A DNA stretch of 64,000 nt from CALBPI01 sp039033995. GTDB taxonomy: Bacteria; Pseudomonadota; Gammaproteobacteria; Steroidobacterales; Woeseiaceae. Shown here piece after piece: positions 28,701-34,467 of the stretch. The stretch lies in the NCBI GenBank assembly GCA_039033995.1, contig JBCCBP010000005.1:62001-126000 (forward strand). The letters run 5' to 3'. Under the pieces are notes generated by a model that was not told the origin of the DNA, made no database searches, and saw nothing but the letters and a program-made list of their open reading frames with translations. Position 1 is the stretch's first letter; each line of letters begins with the position of its first letter. Position numbers and translations under genes: made by a program.

Positions 28701-28715
28701 AAACCGTGCTGACAT
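22734..28715 (-). CDS. giant DUF11-OmpA-beta-barrel outer-membrane protein
   Basis: The product has 1993 residues and I know of no assigned function. It begins with a long basic leader, then a signal peptide (VLLSVAVLLFGMSSALA before QTTPPG, about 56-74). Next come an N-terminal module GTLIENQAQAQF, a module VVDGDQNLDPSV (185-230), carboxypeptidase-regulatory-like and DUF11 modules (280-530), a SdrD-type segment IIGRVLEASCEQ (547-645), and an OmpA-type peptidoglycan-binding domain (about 783-902) with VGHTDADK, YALSKARAQSAVAYL and NRRVELVM. A beta-sandwich region then leads to a long beta-barrel from about 1260, starting near GEYLLTLAYDT and containing DEYYTLYGDG. Arg, Tyr and Trp alternate as in outer-membrane strands. 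Last gene of a four-gene minus-strand cluster. The start is uncertain: ATG 28715 lacks a clear ribosome site, and tandem GTG codons at 28574 and 28571 would leave just the signal peptide. Confidence 0.85.
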   Translation of the reverse strand: MSARFSQRLSACFATLTQGLARVARPGADHVRARTTLPLVVSGKGRGVVLHRSPVSSVLLSVAVLLFGMSSALAQTTPPGTLIENQAQAQFETDLGIAIAITSNTVSTTTVFGRTPSTTQLTRLAAQTGSASERLGVTQCALNGVLQDLTPPLGFDGQPLNLDDIQVTQETALYNDNETALIRVVDGDQNLDPSVRERVDVVVTNADSGDSETLSLLETDVNTGIFTGFVPLADASVSANSCVLEGTPDSTINASYEDPADAGDTSQALALIEPLSIVFDATTGQPIDGATITIIDNATGQPASVFGNDGVSSYPSTVVSGATATDASGIVYDVPAGGYRFPVLPAGDYRLQIVAPANFIAPSNRTAAEIAGLPGAPFTIEDASFGGVFNQDQAGPASLVDVPLDPFDGGLFLSKSTRAASAAIGDFVRYELRLQNSSDRVPATGIVVQDTPPTGFRFVSGSARLGDTNIADPVVISDAGTFEFGLADLPPSGAVTLSYVMEVTGGARGRQATNSALATADMGVASNQALSTIRLREDLFRSRSTIIGRVLEASCEQETFAEEAGIEGVRVYLEDGRFAVSDAGGRFHLEGLQPGRHTVQIDQLTIPDWLELASCDAALRFGGRADSQWVDLQPGLVQRADFYLKRKAPDVGAVALTLRNVSGRNADTIDYTLTVSGSGKVDLSGVSTTVLLPDAAKLISDSARLNGRRISSPRATGNAVVFVTGDRSGDWQDVIEFSAAIDPLYAGELLTKAVTNFNTPAARNQRTPVGEARMLREAATTENADYVLSLNFDVLSAELSDSDRATLDQLISEWRGVYNIEISAVGHTDADKIAARNRDKFADNYALSKARAQSAVAYLASRLAVKQGGTRTVGRGADQPIADNSTADGKRRNRRVELVMNGIRPGRQSAIEVTQAESGELSVGTTAATPGPGAAVDPLDQKIAEINAVAEQDVVAKIVEVDTLPIANAIVTPAADYLPAIPSTSILVAHTRGTRVELSLNGQAVSGLNFDGAEENAAGTLIGSRWRGVDLRDGDNLLQATILAEDGNVVEVLRRTIHYAGQPIRGELVEKASRLVADGRKRPVLAVRLFDGDGQPARAASIGDFSIDAPYRAWFEVAQERENRLVAINQRSPFYRVGPDGMAYIELEPTIRAGEVTLRLKFQNQREQELRVYLKPEPRDWILVGFAEGTVGYNTLNDNAVAAQAAGVEEDFYQDGRVAFFAKGRVKGEYLLTLAYDTRGNAQDRDRFDTEIIPDEYYTLYGDGTESRFEAASQRKLYVKLERGQFSALFGDFNTGLSVAELARYERRFNGVQSQYIGKRATYNVFAAESDQSFQRDDIPGDGTSGLYQLSSQDILINSDSIRIETRDRFNASQVLDTQRLTRFVDYDIDYFAGTLFFKRPVPSRDQNLNPLVIVAEYESRNAADDDVVTGGRAALRFADGDVEIGATMVRENNVVDANQMVGVDFRWQMTDETLLRAEYADTDTADLNATTSGYAYKVALEHRSGDLDARLVHELSDSGFGLGQQAANQIGIQNSMLEARWQLAERWFIQSTLGYQENLDNGNERQLAEAEVRYEADRHSAFLGVSSVRDETTDGEERESQLLRAGVSRQLFGNKLTLRLTTEQALSNSDASLDFPARTLVGADLNLGKAILFAEHEFAEGENIDAQTSRLGLRATPWQRAQFTTTLDNQITEFGPRLFANLGFVQGWQISERWTVDVGVDHSNTLTDVDAVVFDDDRELASGSLRSDFVAGYVGALYQSDFWSMNSRIEHRNADDETRDTVVAGWFREPVAGHALSAGVQYLNSERSAAAAEESRADIRFGWAYRKADRKWSFLDRLDIITDETISAESRLENLRLVNNFNAVRRLGPGSELALQYGAKYVRTEFDGTQYSGFTDLFGIDYRRQFRPRWEYALRGSALHSWEAGTIDYGLGAEIGFNPRDNVWLSFGYNVLGFRDEDFERARYTAVGPYLNFTIKADQQTLKAITGRIRGR
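28553..28581. repeat. 29-bp near-perfect palindrome at the start of the giant DUF11-OmpA gene
   Basis: On the minus strand the arms CCGGGGAGTGGTGT and ACACCGCTCCCCGG flank one central base; the single mismatch becomes a G-U pair in RNA. It lies about 140 bases inside the longest reading frame and covers the alternative GTG starts. It could be an mRNA hairpin lowering translation of the last gene or a partial terminator; TTTCTT follows but no real T-run. Confidence 0.6.
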
Positions 28716-28716
28716 T

Positions 28717-29835
28717 TTAGTTAATCGTGACCTGGAAGCTCACGACTAACGTGTTGTCGACACCGGCATTGGTACCCAGGGTTGCCCCCAGATCCGCTTC
28801 CAGCGTCGAACCTGTCAGACCACAGTTGTCGGCATCTGCATCACCGGCATCTGCCGTACAGAACGATGTTGCGCCCGCCAGTGTGAACTGGATATCTGAA
28901 GCACCACCGTTGTACTGACCAAGCGCCAGTGTCAGGGCAGCATCCAGAACGTCAGTGACGCCAACCGCTGTGGCATCGACCGCACCGGTGTTCACGACTG
29001 TGATCGTGTACTCGACGATCGCGCCCGGAATATGTAACGGATCCGTGGTTCCGTTGATCGGGTCGCTGATGATCGCCTCAGCTTTGGTGACAGACAGTGC
29101 TGCTGAAGATACCTGATAACCATCGTTGTCGGTCTCTGCACCATCGTTGCCGGCGTCTGCGAAGACGACGTCAACACCGGTGGTGTCACCGCCAGTCGTT
29201 GCCGTGACAATGGTGGCGCCGCTGGTACCGGCCTCCGCCGTTGTCGCGGTGAGGCTGACGTTAGAGAAGTCACCGTTGGTCGCACCGATCGGGATGTCCG
29301 CCACAACAAAAACAAGAATCGAGTCATCGTCGGCAAGGCTATCGACGAACGGTTGGTCACCCGGTGTAAAGTCACCGCTGCCATCCGTATCGGCAAAAGC
29401 GCGCAGGTTGTTGACCTGACTATTGTCAGCGTTGCCATGTACATCCACACCATCGGCAAGGTTGGCCGCTGACAGCGCGTAACCCTGCGTGAGGTTACCC
29501 GTGTTAGTCAGCAAGAACGTGGCCACTGCATCCGTTTGTCCCGGGTTTACGGGAGTCGGTGCACCGCCTTGTTCTACCAGCGTCAAGTTGACACGGTTAT
29601 CGACGAGGAACGTGGTGTCGCCACCATTGCCAACGCCGGGTGTACTGTTACCCGTCGGTGACGATTCGATCGCCGTCTGATCGATACCACCGACTTGGTA
29701 GTCGACGGTAGCGCGGTTAAGAATGGACGTTCCTGCTTCGGTACCAACAGCCATGGCTGATCCCGATGCAAAGACGCCCATCACCGCGAGGCCGGCTGCG
29801 GCTAACGCAGTCTGCCTCAAGTTTGCGAATTTCAT
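28717..29835 (-). CDS. secreted DUF11-domain protein
   Basis: 372 residues with a signal peptide ending FASGSAMA before VGTEAGT. The mature start GTEAGTSILNRATVDYQVGG shares a motif with the other cluster proteins. A DUF11-like middle follows, then a calcium-loop-like DTDGSGDFTPGD, and a second DUF11 module near the C-terminus (VEYTITVVNTGAVDATAVGV). It is strongly acidic and poor in Lys, as for extracytoplasmic Ca-binding proteins. AGGAG precedes the ATG. It ends one base before the ATG of the giant gene. A structural or partner role for that protein is inference. Confidence 0.85.
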   Translation of the reverse strand: MKFANLRQTALAAAGLAVMGVFASGSAMAVGTEAGTSILNRATVDYQVGGIDQTAIESSPTGNSTPGVGNGGDTTFLVDNRVNLTLVEQGGAPTPVNPGQTDAVATFLLTNTGNLTQGYALSAANLADGVDVHGNADNSQVNNLRAFADTDGSGDFTPGDQPFVDSLADDDSILVFVVADIPIGATNGDFSNVSLTATTAEAGTSGATIVTATTGGDTTGVDVVFADAGNDGAETDNDGYQVSSAALSVTKAEAIISDPINGTTDPLHIPGAIVEYTITVVNTGAVDATAVGVTDVLDAALTLALGQYNGGASDIQFTLAGATSFCTADAGDADADNCGLTGSTLEADLGATLGTNAGVDNTLVVSFQVTIN

Positions 29836-29889
29836 TTCCGCTACTCCTGGTTGTCATTCCAAAAAAAATCACAAAGCTCGCTCAATTCA

Positions 29890-29975
29890 TGCTGCGGCGC
29901 TTTGCCACTCCGCAGCACTCCCTTTTTTATGCTTAGCCTGGAAATCCTTGACCAGGAGTTGGGGGCGTCGCCCCC
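29890..29975. other. intergenic hairpins between two DUF11 genes
   Basis: Two inverted repeats lie in the 146-base spacer: TGCTGCGG/CCGCAGCA (29890-29917, perfect 8-base arms) and GGGGGCG/CGCCCCC around one base (29961-29975). The first is followed by TTTTTT only on the plus strand, so it would terminate plus-strand rather than operon transcription. On the operon strand they may protect or space the message. A run of eight T on the minus strand lies nearer the downstream gene (29869-29862). Confidence 0.4.
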
Positions 29976-29981
29976 TGAGAA

Positions 29982-30467
29982 CTAGTTCAGACGTGCTCGG
30001 AAGCGGGCGAAGCCGCGAGAACCCGGCGCCAAGGCATCGGTTAATACCCAACGGATATGGGTCAAATCCTCGACCGAAGCCGTACGTTCAGCACCGTCAA
30101 TCGCGACAGTCAAATTGGCCAAAGCATCGAACGTCTTGCCGCCGTCGACCGAAAAACTGACATCGGCGCCCGGCGCGAAAGCCGATTCCGGGACGTAGCT
30201 CAACTCGGCGGAAATGGGATTGGTAATCGTCACGTTTTCCACCGCCTGGTCGGCGACATTGGTATAGGTGACGGTGTAGATGACAACGTCACCCGGGAAC
30301 ACTTTTTCGACCGGTACGAGTTCGACGCGCTCATCGCCATTCTCGGCGACGGTCACCTGTTCCTTCTCAACCACGGTTTGCAGTTGGATCTTGCCTTCCT
30401 GCGCCCAGGCCGAGGTATGGGCCAAGGCTGCCATCAGCAGTACGCCCGTTGTGATCCATTTATTCAT
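29982..30467 (-). CDS. small secreted DUF11-domain protein
   Basis: 161 residues: signal peptide MNKWITTGVLLMAALAHTSAWA, cleaved before QEG, then a single DUF11 module with VFPGDVVIYTVTYTNVADQ and ITNPISAELSYVPESA, ending RFRARLN. It lacks the GTxIxNxA motif of its neighbours. AGGAG lies 8 bases before the ATG. It is between two larger DUF11 genes in the same direction, with 37 bases to the upstream gene. Its role is unknown. Confidence 0.85.
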   Translation of the reverse strand: MNKWITTGVLLMAALAHTSAWAQEGKIQLQTVVEKEQVTVAENGDERVELVPVEKVFPGDVVIYTVTYTNVADQAVENVTITNPISAELSYVPESAFAPGADVSFSVDGGKTFDALANLTVAIDGAERTASVEDLTHIRWVLTDALAPGSRGFARFRARLN

Positions 30468-30504
30468 AGCATCGCTCCTGTCGTTATGTGATTTGACGGC
30501 ATCG

Positions 30505-31503
30505 TTAGTCGATCAGTACGTCGAAACCGATGGTTTGCAAACCGTCAGCCGCGGCGATGTCGCCAAGTGTCACCGAGATGCTCGGCGCACCGGCATCATC
30601 AAACTGCCCAACGTCTCCGTCAGCGGCGTCGGTCAACGCGACGCCATTCAAGGTCAGACTACCGGGCACATAAGTCGTATTGGTCGGTATCGGGTCACTG
30701 ACAACCAGCGCGGTCGCAGTGCCGGTGCCACTGACCTCCAACGTGATTTCATAAGAAATGGTCGCACCGGGTACGGGCTGATCACCGCCGTTCGGATCAG
30801 CGACCGTCGCCGACTTGTTAAACGCCACAGCGACGTCGGACACGATGTATTCGCCAGTAGCAGTTGCGGTGGCACCGGTACTGCCGATTACAGCATCAAC
30901 GCCGTTTGTACCGGCTCCAGCGATCACGGTACCCGGCGCACCCGATCCTGTATTCGCTGTTGCGGTCAATGCACTGCGGCCGATATCGCCATTGGCGAGC
31001 CCGGCGGGGATATCGTTGACGACGATAACCGTGATCGATTGATCAGCATCCAGGAGTGGATCGTTGGTGCCAGGCACGTAGGCCTCGTCCGCCGGCGTCA
31101 GATCACCGCTATCGTCACTGTCGAAAAAGGCAAACGGTGTCGCCGCGACAGGATCGAAATCGTCCGCGGCGTCGGTATTATCGACAGCGAGCGTAAATGT
31201 CTCGGGCCCGTTACCGGTGTTGGTGACCGTAAACACGAGCGGTGCGTTGGTATCGCCAGGCGATACTGCAGTCTGCGGGCTTTGCAGGACGGCCACGACG
31301 TTCAGCGTTTCAGCGACCGTGATCGTGACCGTATTGGAGGACTGAGTGACCGGTGTGCCGCCAATGTCGTAGCTGACACTGGCGGTGTTATCGATATCGG
31401 TGCCAGCGATAGTCCCCTCAGCCAGCACGTCAGCAGGCATGAGTGCCGCGACGACGAGCGCCGTAAACGCGCTTTTGATCGCGAAAGATGGTGTTTTAAT
31501 CAT
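30505..31503 (-). CDS. secreted DUF11-domain protein, first gene of cluster
   Basis: 332 residues with a signal peptide ending MPADVLA before EGT. The mature start AGTDIDNTASVSYDIGG with SSNTVTITV resembles the 28717-29835 product and the giant protein. A calcium-loop-like DSDDSGDLTPADE lies mid-protein, and a DUF11 module PVPGATISYEITLEVSG is near the C-terminus. It leads the DUF11 cluster and is transcribed away from the phasin gene; tandem CRP-type sites lie about 100-140 bases upstream of its start. Confidence 0.85.
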   Translation of the reverse strand: MIKTPSFAIKSAFTALVVAALMPADVLAEGTIAGTDIDNTASVSYDIGGTPVTQSSNTVTITVAETLNVVAVLQSPQTAVSPGDTNAPLVFTVTNTGNGPETFTLAVDNTDAADDFDPVAATPFAFFDSDDSGDLTPADEAYVPGTNDPLLDADQSITVIVVNDIPAGLANGDIGRSALTATANTGSGAPGTVIAGAGTNGVDAVIGSTGATATATGEYIVSDVAVAFNKSATVADPNGGDQPVPGATISYEITLEVSGTGTATALVVSDPIPTNTTYVPGSLTLNGVALTDAADGDVGQFDDAGAPSISVTLGDIAAADGLQTIGFDVLID

Positions 31504-31603
31504 TTTGTGTCCCGCGTTCGCAGATCAGCTTCAGTTTTCACCATAAGATGGTGCAGCAATTGCCCCCCCGACGCTACAGTTACCCCCCTTAAAGCTTTGA
31601 ATT

Positions 31604-31642
31604 TGTGAAAATTATCACAACACGATTGTGAGAATCGTCACA
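31604..31642. promoter_or_regulatory. two tandem CRP/Vfr-type operator sites
   Basis: TGTGA-AAATTA-TCACA (31604-31619) and TGTGA-GAATCG-TCACA (31627-31642) both match the CRP core perfectly. Their centres are 23 bases apart, close to two helical turns. A third half site TGTGA starts at 31646. They lie in the 316-base divergent region between the DUF11 cluster and the phasin gene. The rest of that region holds the phasin promoter, two C-runs (near 31563 and 31583), a CACCAT/ATGGTG inverted repeat (31539-31553) and no credible gene. Confidence 0.7.
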
Positions 31643-31747
31643 CTTTGTGAAGCGCTTACTAAAGTTTACAAATCCTTAGCCGCGCCCACGCAGACAGAGG
31701 GCTGGCTAGAAAACCGTCAATTTGACAAAAAAAAAAGCGAAACAGTG

Positions 31748-31776
31748 TTGACAACGAACTGGAGGCCTCGTATTGT
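31748..31776 (+). promoter_or_regulatory. sigma-70-type promoter of the phasin gene
   Basis: TTGACA (31748-31753), a 17-base spacer and TATTGT (31771-31776) form a near-consensus promoter ending about 44 bases before the phasin start. A run of ten A lies just upstream, placed like an UP element. Confidence 0.6.
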
Positions 31777-31819
31777 GCACCGCAACATTTGTTGCATCGC
31801 ACCATTTTAGGAGCACATC

Positions 31820-32386
31820 GTGAAAAAACAGATTGAGAAAGCCCTTTCTAAAGTCGCAGACACTGCACGTAGCGGTGTCAACACAGCGGTAGACGCCACC
31901 CAGGACCGTGTTGGTCAGGCTGGCAAAGTCGTTGCCAAAGGCAAGAAGCCGGTTCAAAAAGTGTCCAAGGCAGGTCTGGCGGTCAATGCGATCACCTTCC
32001 GCATGTCGAAAGAGCTGATCGAGCTGCAAAGCAAGACCACGCAGAAAGGTATCGACGCCATCGCAGATCGCCTGCGTGACGCTTCGCGCGCAGAGAGCCT
32101 GCGTGAGTTGCTGGCACAGCAACGCAGCCTCGTGCCCGGCACCGCTGCCTTCTATGTTGACAACGTTAAAAGCGCGTTCGGCATTGTGCGCGGCGCGGCA
32201 GCCGAGTTCGGCTCCGTCGTCACAAGCTTCGGCGGTAACAACGCTGCAGAGAAAGCGGTAAAAACCGCGAAGAAAACGGCTAAGAAAGTGGCTCGCAAGA
32301 AGCCGGTTCGCCGCGCTAAAGCGAAAGCGACGTCAGCCGCTAAAAAAGTATCGTCGGCGGTAGCTGACGCAGCACAGGCTTCCTAG
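31820..32386 (+). CDS. phasin-family protein with lysine/alanine-rich tail
   Basis: 188 residues. The middle (about 60-130) is an amphipathic helical phasin-like domain with SKELIELQSKTTQKGIDAIADR and LVPGTAAFYVDNVKSAFG; phasins coat polyhydroxyalkanoate granules. The C-terminus (about 145-188) is a histone-H1-like tail of KTAKKTAKK and RAKAKA type, as in PhaF, which binds DNA and helps granules segregate. No PHA synthase is in the window, so granule function is inferred from family. Start is GTG with AGGAG 6 bases upstream. A strong terminator follows. Confidence 0.75.
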   Translation: MKKQIEKALSKVADTARSGVNTAVDATQDRVGQAGKVVAKGKKPVQKVSKAGLAVNAITFRMSKELIELQSKTTQKGIDAIADRLRDASRAESLRELLAQQRSLVPGTAAFYVDNVKSAFGIVRGAAAEFGSVVTSFGGNNAAEKAVKTAKKTAKKVARKKPVRRAKAKATSAAKKVSSAVADAAQAS

Positions 32387-32450
32387 GTCTGTGTGACCTC
32401 CCCCCCTGAGGTCTATTCTGGCTTCTCCCCCTAACTAGCCAGGACTACTG

Positions 32451-32481
32451 ACCGTCGACCTTCGGGTCGACGGTTTTTTTT
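32451..32481 (+). terminator. intrinsic terminator of the phasin gene
   Basis: A perfect 10-base stem ACCGTCGACC / GGTCGACGGT with a TTCG tetraloop is followed directly by eight T. It lies 64 bases after the phasin stop and 45 bases before the end of the convergent cyclase gene. Confidence 0.92.
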
Positions 32482-32526
32482 GCTTTGATCGTGGTGCAGC
32501 TCGTGAATAAACGAGCCGTCTGGCGG

Positions 32527-33444
32527 TTAACCGGTTGTCTCGCTGACCGCCTCGAGCATGTAATGCACAGCCAACGGGGTACCGGGTTTGGCGACCTTAC
32601 CGAGGCCAATGATCCCCTCACCCACCAACTCGACACTGTCGCGCCGTACGAAAGACTCGCTGCCTGCAATCGTTAGCAGGAAAGACCCATTCGTGGACTC
32701 ATCAACCAGGAAGTACTTATTGCGCCGTTTTTCGATACGCGCATGTACGCGGGATATCAGATTGCCCTTGACCACGATATCGTTGTCTTCGGCGCGACCC
32801 AAGGTAATCTGCTGACGACTTGGATCGATCCGCATCTGGCGACCGCCAAACGAAAGTGTCAGTCGTTGCTCCGCGCTATTCTGAGACCAGCCGATAGTCG
32901 GCAACATACTGGTGGCTTCCTCGCCCTGCTGCCATAGGATTTCAAACAACGCGACCTCGTCTTTCTTGCCCTTCACGACGGCCAAGTCGATCTGACGTGC
33001 CTGTTTGCCCCAGGTATCACTCAGCAAATCAACGGTAGATCCCGTCGTGACGATTTGCCGTGCCTTAGCCTGAGAGGTCATGCGGTTTGCCGTGTGTACG
33101 GCCGCGCCAAAAATATCATTTGGCTCACGCGCGACGATGCCGTAATGGCAACCGATGCGGATGGCAATACTCTGACCGTCCGGCACCAGGCCCTTACCAT
33201 CGGAAATCTGCTTTTGCATCTGTACGGACGCATTGATGGCCGCGTCGGCTTCATCAAAAATCGACATGACCTCATCGCCCATCGTCTTAATGACGGTACC
33301 GCCATTCGTCTCTGTGGCATTGATCATGATTTCGAGACACTTACGAACGACTTCACGCGCCGCGTCGTCGCCAAGCGTTTCATACAGTTGTGTGCTGCCG
33401 ACAACGTCAGCAAACACGATGGCTACTTCTAATTCTTCGCTCAT
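32527..33444 (-). CDS. class III adenylate cyclase with C-terminal FHA domain
   Basis: 305 residues from ATG 33444 (MSEELEVAIVFADVVGST). The cyclase domain (about 5-165) keeps both metal Asp residues (FADVVGS and MGDEVMS), the adenine-selecting Lys in VIKTMGDE and Asp in NDIFGAAVHTANRM, and the transition-state Asn and Arg, so it should make cAMP. An FHA domain (about 205-275) follows, with ITLGRAEDNDIVV, SRVHARIE and STNGSF, which binds phosphothreonine. Ser/Thr phosphorylation may thus control cAMP output; no kinase gene is in the window. It converges on the phasin gene. Confidence 0.88.
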   Translation of the reverse strand: MSEELEVAIVFADVVGSTQLYETLGDDAAREVVRKCLEIMINATETNGGTVIKTMGDEVMSIFDEADAAINASVQMQKQISDGKGLVPDGQSIAIRIGCHYGIVAREPNDIFGAAVHTANRMTSQAKARQIVTTGSTVDLLSDTWGKQARQIDLAVVKGKKDEVALFEILWQQGEEATSMLPTIGWSQNSAEQRLTLSFGGRQMRIDPSRQQITLGRAEDNDIVVKGNLISRVHARIEKRRNKYFLVDESTNGSFLLTIAGSESFVRRDSVELVGEGIIGLGKVAKPGTPLAVHYMLEAVSETTG

Positions 33445-33552
33445 GCGCCTATAACCACGGGCCACACCGGCCCCAACATGGTGAGTGTATACCATAATCC
33501 GTGGATTCCCACCCTTGCGCGGACGGAGTTGCTGTCCCCGGCACCACCTCTG

Positions 33553-34377
33553 TTACTTTTCGGCAACGATATACGCAATCCATGCGGGATCCGCGTCCCC
33601 ACCAGCACTCGGCGCAAACTCACCATTCGCTTCGCCGTCCTCATCGGTGCCTTCCCAGTACACCACAACGTTGGAGAAGCCCGCTTCCGCCAGCAATTCT
33701 CTGATCTCCGGCAGATTCCACAAACGCCAGTCGTAAGTGAACGCCTTCTTCATCTTTGAGCCATCGGCGAAGTGGAAGTGAATGTGGCACAACAAGTGCC
33801 CTGTCACAGGACGATACTTCTTCTGATGCCAAACGTAGGTGAAATCATCGTGCTTGGTTTTTTCTTTTAGCTCGGAATGTGCTTCCGAGCCGCCGAATGC
33901 GTCCAGGATGAACAGTCCATCGTCGGCGAGCCCGGCATATGCTTGGCTGAAGTAGCGCCTGAGCGTATCGCGATCCTTGAACGTGAAATACGAAAAATTG
34001 AACGCGCCGATAATGTCCGCGGGCAGGGTTGAGACTTTCAGAACGTCATCATGCTGCAAACGCAATCGCAACTGTTGCTGGGCTTCCAGCAGCGATACGC
34101 GATGATCGAGCCCCCAGTCGAGCGTCGGCCGATCGAAATCGACTCCAATCGCATGGTTCTTTTCTCGCCGCTTCACCCATTCGCAGCTGGCACTGGCGGT
34201 GCCGCAGAAATCTTCCCGAAACAGCGTCGCGCGTTTGCCACGCAACTCGAGATAGGTATCGTCGATAAAGTCGATTTCGGTTTCTACATCCTGAACCGAA
34301 CGCTCATAGAGTTCGTGGCGGTCGGATTTCTCGGCGAGCGTGGTCTCAGTGGCTGCTTTTTTGGACTGGCGTCCCAT
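33553..34377 (-). CDS. class I SAM-dependent methyltransferase
   Basis: 274 residues from ATG 34377 (MGRQSKK), which has GAGG 8 bases upstream. The Rossmann-type core shows REDFCGTASASCEW in place of the classic motif I, AIGVDFDRPTLDWG for the SAM ribose acidic residue, NFSYFTFKDRDTLRRYF and GLFILDAFGG. The substrate is unknown. The frame is open to 34437 without added conservation. It lies between the cyclase and dusA on the same strand. Confidence 0.75.
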   Translation of the reverse strand: MGRQSKKAATETTLAEKSDRHELYERSVQDVETEIDFIDDTYLELRGKRATLFREDFCGTASASCEWVKRREKNHAIGVDFDRPTLDWGLDHRVSLLEAQQQLRLRLQHDDVLKVSTLPADIIGAFNFSYFTFKDRDTLRRYFSQAYAGLADDGLFILDAFGGSEAHSELKEKTKHDDFTYVWHQKKYRPVTGHLLCHIHFHFADGSKMKKAFTYDWRLWNLPEIRELLAEAGFSNVVVYWEGTDEDGEANGEFAPSAGGDADPAWIAYIVAEK

Positions 34378-34467
34378 GACAATACCTCGTGTCGAGTCGA
34401 TAATTGGCGCGCGCTCTCGCGGCGGCATTGTATCCACAGTGCTGCGCGGCTGCCAGCCTCGCAGGTA

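Noticed and set aside
31563..31588. C-runs in the DUF11-phasin spacer as a G-quadruplex
   Set aside because: Only two runs are present; four are needed for an intramolecular quadruplex.
30280..31608. Long open frame on the plus strand (442 codons) opposite two DUF11 genes
   Set aside because: It lies antisense to genes with signal peptides, ribosome sites and DUF11 motifs; its own translation shows no domain or signal and is rich in Arg and Cys, as expected of a shadow frame.
31628..31810. 60-codon frame in the phasin-DUF11 spacer
   Set aside because: It covers the CRP-type sites and the phasin promoter, and has no good ribosome site or known motif.
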